The notes below the pieces were generated by a model. That model saw only the letters and a program-made list of their open reading frames with translations, did no database searches and had not been told where the DNA came from. DNA of 15,030 nucleotides. It comes from JALRLA01 sp046047755. Its GTDB lineage: Bacteria; Bacteroidota; Bacteroidia; NS11-12g; UBA955. The position numbers and the translations under genes are program-made. The stretch spans positions 1 to 15,030 of the forward strand of contig JBJOHK010000009.1 of assembly GCA_046047755.1 (NCBI GenBank), read 5' to 3'. Positions 7,748-13,957 of this stretch are shown here, piece by piece. Positions within the stretch are counted from its first letter, which is position 1. The number at the start of each line of letters is the position of its first letter.

Positions 7748-7778
7748 TTTGAAAGTATTGAGGATTCACGTACCTTTG
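7748..7778 (+). promoter_or_regulatory. rpsT promoter (-33 TTTG, -7 TACCTTTG)
   Basis: TTTG at 7748-7751 and TACCTTTG at 7771-7778 are separated by 19 bases, an excellent fit to the Bacteroidota housekeeping promoter TTTG-N19-TAnnTTTG. Transcription should begin about 7783-7786, giving a leader of roughly 15 bases. The stretch 7694-7747 between ferredoxin and this promoter holds only a weak 5-base inverted repeat. Confidence 0.8.
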
Positions 7779-7798
7779 CAATCCTTTTTAGCAAAGAA

Positions 7799-8053
7799 AT
7801 GGCAAATCATAAGTCAGCAATCAAGAGAATCCGATCCAACGAAGCAAAGCGCGATTTGAACCGCTACCAGCACAAAACCGCGCGTACTATCGTGAAAAAT
7901 ATTCGCAAAGCGGCTTCCAAAAGTGAAGCTGAAAGCTTGTTATCAAAGGCCTTCAGTGCCCTTGACAAATTGGCCAAGCGCAACGTCATCCACAAAAACA
8001 AAGCTGGAAACTTGAAGTCAAGCTTGAAAAAGCACGTTGACTCTTTGGCATAA
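7799..8053 (+). CDS. rpsT: 30S ribosomal protein S20
   Basis: S20 binds 16S rRNA early in assembly of the small subunit. The 84-residue Lys/Arg-rich protein starts MANHKSAIKRIRSNEAK, the family hallmark, and continues with the expected helical repeat pattern ending KKHVDSLA. Length is normal. It is a single-gene unit with its own promoter and terminator. Confidence 0.96.
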   Translation: MANHKSAIKRIRSNEAKRDLNRYQHKTARTIVKNIRKAASKSEAESLLSKAFSALDKLAKRNVIHKNKAGNLKSSLKKHVDSLA

Positions 8054-8072
8054 ACCAAGCATAACCCTTTTG

Positions 8073-8103
8073 AAAAGCCTGGCCTAGTGCCGGGCTTTTT
8101 TTT
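8073..8103 (+). terminator. Rho-independent terminator after rpsT
   Basis: AAAAGCCTGGC pairs with GCCGGGCTTTT through an 11-base stem with one T-G wobble and a CTAGT loop, followed by a continuous T run. It begins 20 bases after the rpsT stop codon. Confidence 0.9.
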
Positions 8104-8106
8104 GCT

Positions 8107-8120
8107 CCTAACTTGTTAGG
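8107..8120. repeat. Short palindrome after the rpsT terminator
   Basis: CCTAAC-TT-GTTAGG is a perfect 6-base inverted repeat with a two-base centre. It lies 13 bases before the ATG of the interrupted frame at 8134 and could be a protein-binding site, but no promoter box accompanies it. Confidence 0.3.
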
Positions 8121-8133
8121 CCTAGCACCCAAA

Positions 8134-8325
8134 ATGAATTCTACTACCCCCGAGTACCAAGCTATTTGTCCATAAGGCAGTTTGGATGACTACATCTACA
8201 AAAATCAGGTAGTGGACTCAGAGCCAAACACGATTCTCCTGTCTCCTAATGCTAGGGTTCCTGTACTCTATCGATACGTTGCACCTGAAAAAAATACCAC
8301 TGCCCAGATAGTCGGGCTAAACTAA
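8134..8325 (+). pseudogene. Possible small gene remnant interrupted by one stop
   Basis: An ATG at 8134 opens 13 codons (MNSTTPEYQAICP), is stopped by TAA at 8173-8175, and the same frame then runs 49 codons to TAA at 8323. The downstream part reads like a soluble protein, with LDDYIYKNQ and ARVPVLYRYVAPEK. A TTG at 8182 could start a 47-residue product instead. I recognise no family. An open stretch of this length occurs by chance fairly often, so this may be non-coding. The last four bases overlap the end of the minus-strand gene. It occupies most of the 268-base space between rpsT and that gene. Confidence 0.25.
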
Positions 8326-8579
8326 GGCTTTAGCATATCCGGAAATGATTCCATGATCACTCGAATACCCGCTTGGCCCATTCCGTGTTCTGACAGCAAT
8401 GCAGCCTCATCAAAACGGCTCAAATCACTAGGCTCGCGAACCCCAATTCTCCAAAGAGCTCTCAAGGCTGGCTGTGACAAACCCGATGACAGCAACTGAG
8501 GATGCAAACTCTTGATGCGCTGCTCCCATTCGAGCTGCACATGAATATTGCCCTGCAAGTCACAGCGGGACACTCCCAT
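8322..8579 (-). CDS. Small helix-hairpin-helix-like protein
   Basis: The 85-residue protein has a C-terminal segment, LSQPALRALWRIGVREPSDL with HGMGQAGIRVI (about residues 35-76). It resembles the helix-hairpin-helix/RNA-polymerase-alpha C-terminal-like domain found in many small proteins, where a Gly-x-Gly turn precedes the last helix. Such domains bind DNA without sequence specificity or mediate protein contacts. The first 30 residues are not recognised. The ATG lies three bases after the pyrH stop, so it is co-transcribed with pyrH and perhaps coupled. In many bacteria this place is taken by frr (ribosome recycling factor), which this protein does not resemble. Confidence 0.65.
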   Translation of the reverse strand: MGVSRCDLQGNIHVQLEWEQRIKSLHPQLLSSGLSQPALRALWRIGVREPSDLSRFDEAALLSEHGMGQAGIRVIMESFPDMLKP

Positions 8580-8582
8580 ACC

Positions 8583-9293
8583 TTATTCGCTAACCGTAGT
8601 ACCGATGGCTTCGCCTTTCACCAGACGCAACAAATTGCCTGATTCGTTCATATCAAATACTACGATAGGCTTGCGATTCTCTTGACATAGCGTAATGGCC
8701 GTGAGGTCCATCACCTCTAAACCCATCTCATAAACCTTTTTAAAGCTGATTTGGTCGTATTTCACAGCATCAGGGTACTTCTCTGGGTCTTTGTCGTAAA
8801 TACCGTCTACACGCGTCCCCTTGATCACCACATCAGCCTCAATTTCTACTGCCCTCAAGCTTGCTGCTGTATCTGTTGTGAAATAGGGGTTGCCGGTTCC
8901 AGCGCCAAAAATGGCGACTCTACCTTTTTCCAGGTGACGCATGGCACGGCGACGAATAAAGGGTTCAGAAATTTGCTCCATTTTTATAGCCGACAACAAA
9001 CGCGTGGTCAATCCTGCCTTTTCAAAGGCTCCTTGCAAAGCCATGGCATTGATCATGGTAGCCAACATACCCATGTAATCGCCGGTAGCGCGATCCACTA
9101 CTCCTCCTTGTGCGCCTTGAACACCGCGATAGATATTGCCACCGCCTATAACAATGGCCACTTCTACACCGGCTTCAACCACAGCCTTAACTTCTTCTGC
9201 GTATTGGGCCAACATATCGGCATCAATGCCGTAAGCTTGTTTGCCCATGAGGCTTTCACCACTGAGCTTAAGGAGTATGCGTTTGTATTTCAT
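8583..9293 (-). CDS. pyrH: UMP kinase
   Basis: PyrH phosphorylates UMP to UDP with ATP, the committed step to UTP and CTP. The 236-residue protein belongs to the amino-acid-kinase fold: MKYKRILLKLSGESL at the N-terminus, GGGNIYRG (50-57), DYMGMLATMINAMAL, FGAGTGNPYFTTDTAA and KGTRVDGIYDKDP are all diagnostic. The start at MKYKR is chosen because longer in-frame starts would add non-conserved residues that cross the untranslated leader after the tsf terminator. It sits behind that terminator, so it needs readthrough or its own promoter; I see no good TAnnTTTG box in 9294-9367. Confidence 0.95.
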   Translation of the reverse strand: MKYKRILLKLSGESLMGKQAYGIDADMLAQYAEEVKAVVEAGVEVAIVIGGGNIYRGVQGAQGGVVDRATGDYMGMLATMINAMALQGAFEKAGLTTRLLSAIKMEQISEPFIRRRAMRHLEKGRVAIFGAGTGNPYFTTDTAASLRAVEIEADVVIKGTRVDGIYDKDPEKYPDAVKYDQISFKKVYEMGLEVMDLTAITLCQENRKPIVVFDMNESGNLLRLVKGEAIGTTVSE

Positions 9294-9321
9294 GAGGATA
9301 GAGGGTTTTAGGGTAGGGCGC

Positions 9322-9349
9322 AAAAAAAATCCCTCAAAATTGAGGGATT
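9322..9349 (-). terminator. Rho-independent terminator between tsf and pyrH
   Basis: On the minus strand AATCCCTCA pairs perfectly with TGAGGGATT over nine bases around a four-base loop, followed directly by six T. It starts 18 bases after the tsf stop and should end or reduce transcription before pyrH. Confidence 0.88.
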
Positions 9350-9367
9350 CTTTCGAGAATTTTCAAA

Positions 9368-10201
9368 TTATCCGAGTTGAACTCGTGTGAATTGCTTCAC
9401 AGTCAAACCAGCTTCAACATCAGAAAGCATCTTTTCTACCGTCTTAGAGCTGTCTTTTACGAACTCTTGACTCAACAAAGTGCTCTCCTTGAAGAACTTG
9501 TTCAATTTACCTTCAGCGATGCGATCAATCATGGCTTCGGGCTTACCTTCAGCGCGGGCTTGCTCACGACCAATCTCCATTTCACGCTCGATGCGAGAAG
9601 CGTCTACGCCACTCTTATCGACAGCAACAGGATTCATAGCCGCAATCTGCATAGCTACATCTTTACCGGCAATAGTATTGGCTTCGGTAGGAGCCGCGCT
9701 CAATTCTACCAACACACCCATGCGGTTAGCTCCGTGAATGTAGGAAACCACGTTAGCTCCTTCCATCAAGGTATACTTAGAGACATCGATCTTTTCACCA
9801 ATCTTGGCCATTTCATCCAACAAGCGAGCAGAAATAGTAGCATCACCCATTGGAAGAGCTTTCAAGGCTTCCAAATCAGCAGGCTTATTGTTCAAAGCAA
9901 TCTCAGCCACTTCTTTGGCGAAAGCCACAAAACCATCATTCTTGGCTACGAAATCAGTTTCGCAGTTCAATTCGATGATCACACCAGCTGAAGCATCAGC
10001 TGAGGTCATGGCAATTACAGCACCCTCAGAAGCATCGCGATCAGAGCGTTTTTCAGAGATTTTGGCTCCTTTTTTACGCAAGTAATCAATAGCAGCCTCG
10101 AAGTCACCAGAGGTTTCCATCAAAGCTTTCTTACAGTCCATCAAGCCAGCGCCGGTCATTTGGCGCAACTTGTTTACGTCAGCAGCAGAAATATTCGTCA
10201 T
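9368..10201 (-). CDS. tsf: Elongation factor Ts
   Basis: EF-Ts exchanges GDP for GTP on EF-Tu. The 277-residue protein has the N-terminal UBA-like domain VNKLRQMTGAGLMDCKKAL, the core motif ELNCETDFVAKN that inserts next to the EF-Tu nucleotide site, and the C-terminal VEAGLTVKQFTRVQLG. Length is typical. It follows rpsB by 12 bases, the standard arrangement, and is closed by a strong terminator. Confidence 0.96.
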   Translation of the reverse strand: MTNISAADVNKLRQMTGAGLMDCKKALMETSGDFEAAIDYLRKKGAKISEKRSDRDASEGAVIAMTSADASAGVIIELNCETDFVAKNDGFVAFAKEVAEIALNNKPADLEALKALPMGDATISARLLDEMAKIGEKIDVSKYTLMEGANVVSYIHGANRMGVLVELSAAPTEANTIAGKDVAMQIAAMNPVAVDKSGVDASRIEREMEIGREQARAEGKPEAMIDRIAEGKLNKFFKESTLLSQEFVKDSSKTVEKMLSDVEAGLTVKQFTRVQLG

Positions 10202-10213
10202 AAAAATGAGAGA

Positions 10214-10960
10214 TTACCCTTCTTGGGTTTCGGCTTCAACAGCCACTTTTTTAGATTCCTCTTCGTTCTTCTCCTTCTTGCGCTCAGCTGAACCTTCCAA
10301 AATAGCGTTAGCCAATTCAGAAACGATCAAATGAATGCTCTTAGAAGCATCGTCGTTACCAGGGATAGCGAAATCGATGTTAGTAGGATCAGAATTAGTA
10401 TCAACCAAGGCAAAGGTTGGGATATTCAAACGCATGGCCTCAGCAACAGCGATGTGCTCGCGTTTTACGTCTACCATGAAGATAGCACCAGGCAATTTGG
10501 TCATATCCTCAATACCTCCCAACATACGAGCCAACTTGGCCTTCTCACGATCCAACATCAAACGCTCTTTTTTGTTGATGCGATCAAAAGTGCCATCAGT
10601 GGCCATGCGGTCGATAACCTGCATGCGCTTGATGCTGCGACGAACAGTTTGGAAGTTGGTCAACATACCACCCAACCAACGCTCGGTCACGTAAGGCATA
10701 CCCGCACGCTGGGCTTCCTGAGACACGATTTCTTTGGCTTGCTTCTTAGTAGCCACAAACAAAATGCGGCGACCAGATTTGGCGATATTGCGAATAGCCG
10801 ATTTGGCTTCTTCCAATTTGGCTTCGGTCTTTTTCAGATCGATAATGTGAATGCCATTCTGCTCCATAAAAATGTAAGGAGCCATTTTGGGATTCCATTT
10901 GCGGGTGAGGTGTCCAAAGTGTACACCAGCATCCATCAAGTCTTGTTGCGTATAAGCCAT
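10214..10960 (-). CDS. rpsB: 30S ribosomal protein S2
   Basis: S2 joins the small subunit late and helps recruit S1. The 248-residue protein shows the family signatures GVHFGHLTRKWNPKM near the N-terminus, LFVATKKQAKE, RWLGGMLTNF and the C-terminal ALVDTNSDP. It ends in a charged Glu/Lys-rich tail (about 226-248) that is variable in the family. It lies eight bases after rpsI and 12 before tsf. Confidence 0.96.
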   Translation of the reverse strand: MAYTQQDLMDAGVHFGHLTRKWNPKMAPYIFMEQNGIHIIDLKKTEAKLEEAKSAIRNIAKSGRRILFVATKKQAKEIVSQEAQRAGMPYVTERWLGGMLTNFQTVRRSIKRMQVIDRMATDGTFDRINKKERLMLDREKAKLARMLGGIEDMTKLPGAIFMVDVKREHIAVAEAMRLNIPTFALVDTNSDPTNIDFAIPGNDDASKSIHLIVSELANAILEGSAERKKEKNEEESKKVAVEAETQEG

Positions 10961-10968
10961 TGTATTGA

Positions 10969-11349
10969 TTAACGTTTAGAGAACTGGAAGCGCTTACGGG
11001 CCTTCTTCTGACCGCTTTTCTTACGTTCAACCACGCGAGAATCGCGGGTCATGAAGCCTGCGTGACGCAACGAGCTCTTGAACTCGCCGTTGATGTCTAC
11101 CAAGGCCTTGGAAATACCCAAGCGAATGGCTTCTGCTTGCCCAGAAATACCACCACCGCGCACATTGACAACGACATCATACTTACCACCGTTTTCAGTT
11201 AAGTCAAAAGGAGACTGAACAGCGGTCTGGTGCCATGCCAATGGGAAATATTGATCCAAGGGCTTCTTATTCACTGTGATAACACCGCTACCTTCTGTTA
11301 GGTAAACACGGGCTACAGCGGCTTTTCTTCTTCCAGAATTATTGATCAT
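10969..11349 (-). CDS. rpsI: 30S ribosomal protein S9
   Basis: S9 sits in the small-subunit head and its C-terminal tail reaches the P-site tRNA. The 126-residue protein begins with GRRKAAVARVYL, contains VRGGGISGQAEAIRLGI, and ends KKARKRFQFSKR, with the essential Arg terminus that contacts tRNA. The ATG follows the rplM stop by 11 bases. Confidence 0.96.
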   Translation of the reverse strand: MINNSGRRKAAVARVYLTEGSGVITVNKKPLDQYFPLAWHQTAVQSPFDLTENGGKYDVVVNVRGGGISGQAEAIRLGISKALVDINGEFKSSLRHAGFMTRDSRVVERKKSGQKKARKRFQFSKR

Positions 11350-11360
11350 GCTTTAGAATC

Positions 11361-11798
11361 TTAGAAAGACAAGGGCTGGGGTTGTTGAGCGGCATGAGGA
11401 TGCTCTGTGCCTTCGTAAACGAACAAGTTGGTAAACAACTTGCGACCCAAACGGTTCTTTGGCAACATACCACGAACGGCTTCCTCAATCAAACGAGAAG
11501 GCTTCATGTTCTTAGCCAAGGTGCTGCGCTGACCACCGGGAAAACCAGTGTGACGGAGGTATTCTTTCTTGTCTGATTTGAAACCAGTCAACACCACTTT
11601 CTCAGCGTTGATGACAATCACATTGTCGCCGCAATCTACGTGCGGGGTAAAGCCAGGCTTGTTCTTGCCACGAACTACTGCGGCAATTTGAGAGGCCATG
11701 CGGCCCAATGTCTGACCTTCAGCGTCAACGACGTGCCACTTCTTGTCAACAGTGGCTGCGTTGAGCGAAATTGTTTTGTATGTACTCAGCGGATTCAC
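11361..11798 (-). CDS. rplM: 50S ribosomal protein L13
   Basis: L13 is an early-assembling large-subunit protein. The 145-residue protein reads LSTYKTISLNAATVDKKW at the start and has VVDAEGQTLGR, FTPHVDCGDNV, HTGFPGGQR and RGMLPKNRLG. It ends with the AQQPQ segment usual in this phylum. The start is GTG; no ATG lies nearby, and the LSxYKT region aligns with the family start. It is the first gene of the rplM-rpsI-rpsB-tsf operon. Confidence 0.95.
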   Translation of the reverse strand: MNPLSTYKTISLNAATVDKKWHVVDAEGQTLGRMASQIAAVVRGKNKPGFTPHVDCGDNVIVINAEKVVLTGFKSDKKEYLRHTGFPGGQRSTLAKNMKPSRLIEEAVRGMLPKNRLGRKLFTNLFVYEGTEHPHAAQQPQPLSF

Positions 11799-11833
11799 GT
11801 TATACTATCCCTTGTTTCGGTTTTTTGGGGTTG

Positions 11834-11864
11834 CAAAAATAGCACAATAATTCTGCCTTGACAA
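11834..11864 (-). promoter_or_regulatory. Promoter of the rplM-rpsI-rpsB-tsf operon
   Basis: On the minus strand TTG (11864-11862) is followed after 20 bases by TATTTTTG (11841-11834), then CA. This fits the Bacteroidota -33/-7 promoter. The transcript should start near 11829, leaving a leader of about 30 bases, too short for a large autoregulatory RNA structure. Confidence 0.78.
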
Positions 11865-11953
11865 GATATCCACAAACTTTTTTGCTGCTTGTCTGAAATA
11901 GACAGTTCACCAAGCAAAAATCAGGGCCTTCCCAAGCGGAACTACACCTTAGA

Positions 11954-12706
11954 CTACCAGTCATCTTCATCGGGCTGATAGGGCCCGCGAAGCGCATATT
12001 TGATACCCTCTACCATGTCCTTTACTTCGCGGTCAGCGGCCAACAAATAATAGTCGGTCAACTGAAATCCTTTTTTCAATCGCATGTAGTATTCATGGTA
12101 GGTTCGAGTCTGCTTGCCGCTGGTTCCATCTTCGGCCTCAATGTGCACGAAGTTGGAAAATTGATAGCGGTATCGATCGTCTTTAAAACGAAGGGTCATG
12201 CGGTACTCCATCTTCCCTTCTTCTTTGGTTTTATGCTCCCCGTGCTTGGTAATCATGGGAATGGTAATGACCATGGTGATGCGCTCCATCACTACATCTT
12301 CTACCAGCATTTCCTTAACCGCCTTTTTACCAAAGCGTTCCTCTAGAAAGTTCTTGGCTCGATAGTATAAGGAATCAGAGGTACAGGTTTCGCATTCCCA
12401 ATCTTCGACTACTCCTTCGTAGTAAATGACTTCACGCAAACTGTCGTAGGGAGGTACAAAGCGAACATAAACGGCCTTAGGCTGAACCCATTCTTCCTCT
12501 TCGTCGCCGCCTCCAAAGCCCCATCCGCCGTCATCGCCTCCGCCAGCCCATGGGTCGGCACCCAATTCTGTGCTGTCACCAGAACCGGCATCATCTGCAC
12601 CTGAGCCCCAATCTTGGGCGCGCAAGTTGCCACCCATTGACAGAGCCATCAAGGTCAATAAAATTGTCAGTAAAGAAGGCTTTAGGCCTTTGAATTCTTT
12701 CTTCAT
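11954..12706 (-). CDS. Exported DUF4468-like protein of unknown function
   Basis: The 250-residue protein starts MKKEFKGLKPSLLTILLTLM, a signal peptide that probably ends before QDWGS. A low-complexity Asp/Gly/Trp/Glu-rich stretch of about 40 residues follows (DPWAGGGDDGG, FGGGDEEEEW). The rest resembles the Bacteroidota TBP-like-fold domain DUF4468: a strand IYYEGVVED, SDSLYYRAKNFLEERFG, and FKDDRYRYQFSNFVH. A CETC pair occurs near residue 110. The assignment rests on pattern memory. I chose the ATG at 12706 over a longer frame because it gives the signal peptide directly and sits 15 bases after a promoter box. It is separated from rplM by that operon's promoter. Confidence 0.7.
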   Translation of the reverse strand: MKKEFKGLKPSLLTILLTLMALSMGGNLRAQDWGSGADDAGSGDSTELGADPWAGGGDDGGWGFGGGDEEEEWVQPKAVYVRFVPPYDSLREVIYYEGVVEDWECETCTSDSLYYRAKNFLEERFGKKAVKEMLVEDVVMERITMVITIPMITKHGEHKTKEEGKMEYRMTLRFKDDRYRYQFSNFVHIEAEDGTSGKQTRTYHEYYMRLKKGFQLTDYYLLAADREVKDMVEGIKYALRGPYQPDEDDW

Positions 12707-12721
12707 GTCAGCAAGAGCGGG

Positions 12722-12729
12722 CAAAGATA
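12722..12729 (-). promoter_or_regulatory. Promoter -7 box of the DUF4468-like gene
   Basis: On the minus strand TATCTTTG matches TAnnTTTG and lies 15 bases before the ATG. No convincing -33 TTG lies at 19-21 bases. The short leader supports the chosen start codon. Confidence 0.6.
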
Positions 12730-12791
12730 CAGTTTTCAAGTCGGGTTGAGGGTTCAAGGTCTTGAACACCATTAACGAAAACTATGCCGAT

Positions 12792-13865
12792 TTATTCTAA
12801 GCCCTTTGAATTTAGGAGCAGCTTTTGGATCTCCTCCCAATCAAATCCCTGCGGATTAGCGGTGAACCGCCCTTTCGAGAAACGCTTCAAGGGACCGCGG
12901 CCTTTGCGTATGATTCGTTGGTCTTCTTCAGACAATGCCGCTATTTGGCTGCATACCTCGCTGCAACACTTGTTGTATTTTTCTGCACAAGCGGAGCATT
13001 GAATGAATAATAAATGACAGCCGGTATTGCCACAATTGATATGGGTATCAGCCGGCTCACCACACTGATGGCATTGGGAAATCACATCTTCAGAAACCCG
13101 CTCAGCCAAGCGTTGATCAAATACAAAATTTACGCCTTGAAAGCGGTTGTCCAATCCTTCTTGCTTGACTTGATTGACGTAATTGATGATTCCGCCCTCC
13201 AGGTGATAAACTTCATTAAAGCCCTTGTACTTCATCCAAGCGCTGGCCTTTTCGCAGCGAATGCCCCCAGTGCAGTACATGAGAATGCGTTTGTCTCGAT
13301 CGTGGTTATGCTCATCAATAACCCCTTGCAGTTCTTCTCTAAAGGTATCGGCATCAGGGCAAACGGCTCCATCAAATCGACCCACTTCACTTTCGTAGTG
13401 ATTGCGCATATCAATGACTACCGTTTGGGGATCGTTTAAGGCCTCATTCCACTCTTGAGCCCGCATGTATTTACCGCGATTGGAGGGATCGAATTCAGGG
13501 TCTTCAATGCCGTCAGCCACAATCTTCTCTCTCACCTTAACATCGAGCTTGATAAAGCTCTTTTGGTTTTCTTCAATTGCCACATTCAGGCGCAATCCAT
13601 TGAGGAAAGAATGGCTGTACAAATAAGCCTTGAATGCCTCAAACTGTTCGCTGGGAAGCGCAATTTGAGCATTGATACCTTCGTGGGCTACATAAATTCT
13701 ACCTACAACTTCTAATGCGGTAAGTTCCTTGAAAAGTTCGTTTCGGAATGCCGTGGGATCTTCGAGCCTGTGGTAGATGTAAAACGAAATCGTGGTATAG
13801 GGCCGAAGGTCGGCATCCATGCGCTTTCGCAACTCTTCCCGGCTAACAATGTTTCGCAATAACAT
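12792..13865 (-). CDS. trhO: tRNA uridine(34) hydroxylase, rhodanese family
   Basis: TrhO (YceA) makes 5-hydroxyuridine at the wobble position of certain tRNAs, independently of prephenate. The 357-residue protein has the N-terminal domain with VGRIYVAHEGINAQ, the rhodanese domain with VIDMRNHYESEVGRF, and the catalytic loop YCTGGIRCEKA with Cys198. The C-terminal region is Cys-rich (CHQCG, HINCGNTGCHLLFIQCSACAEKYNKCC) and may bind zinc, as in its relatives. I start at ATG 13865; an in-frame TTG at 13904 lies upstream of the promoter box and is excluded. It appears to be a single-gene unit. Confidence 0.93.
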   Translation of the reverse strand: MLLRNIVSREELRKRMDADLRPYTTISFYIYHRLEDPTAFRNELFKELTALEVVGRIYVAHEGINAQIALPSEQFEAFKAYLYSHSFLNGLRLNVAIEENQKSFIKLDVKVREKIVADGIEDPEFDPSNRGKYMRAQEWNEALNDPQTVVIDMRNHYESEVGRFDGAVCPDADTFREELQGVIDEHNHDRDKRILMYCTGGIRCEKASAWMKYKGFNEVYHLEGGIINYVNQVKQEGLDNRFQGVNFVFDQRLAERVSEDVISQCHQCGEPADTHINCGNTGCHLLFIQCSACAEKYNKCCSEVCSQIAALSEEDQRIIRKGRGPLKRFSKGRFTANPQGFDWEEIQKLLLNSKGLE

Positions 13866-13891
13866 GGTCGGGTTTGGGTTTGAAATGGCTG

Positions 13892-13899
13892 CAAATATA
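13892..13899 (-). promoter_or_regulatory. Promoter -7 box of trhO
   Basis: On the minus strand TATATTTG matches TAnnTTTG, is followed by CA, and lies 26 bases before the ATG. It starts only five bases after the terminator hairpin of the preceding gene, so the -33 region overlaps that hairpin. Confidence 0.65.
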
Positions 13900-13904
13900 A
13901 GCAA

Positions 13905-13932
13905 ATGAGGGCGGCCTTTCGGCCGCCCTCAT
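13905..13932 (-). terminator. Strong GC-rich hairpin after the secreted-protein gene
   Basis: A perfect 12-base stem (ATGAGGGCGGCC with its complement) closes a four-base loop that reads GAAA on the minus strand. It lies 25 bases after the stop codon at 13958 and is followed by a T-rich but interrupted tail. It probably works as a terminator; the tail doubles as the trhO promoter. Confidence 0.7.
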
Positions 13933-13957
13933 CCAAAAGCGTAATCCGTATTAAGGC

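Noticed and set aside
8751..9311. Long open frames antisense to pyrH and tsf (including 9377-9991)
   Set aside because: They mirror highly conserved genes on the other strand, lack promoter boxes and their translations show no recognisable family; they are shadows.
11878..11920. Imperfect inverted repeat upstream of the rplM promoter (TTTTTTGCTGCTTG with CCAAGCAAAAA)
   Set aside because: The stem needs a three-base bulge and is not followed by a T run in either gene direction, so I do not call it a terminator or operator.
13866..13904. TTG start for trhO that would add 13 residues
   Set aside because: It lies upstream of the -7 box, so the transcript would not contain it, and the added residues are not conserved-looking.
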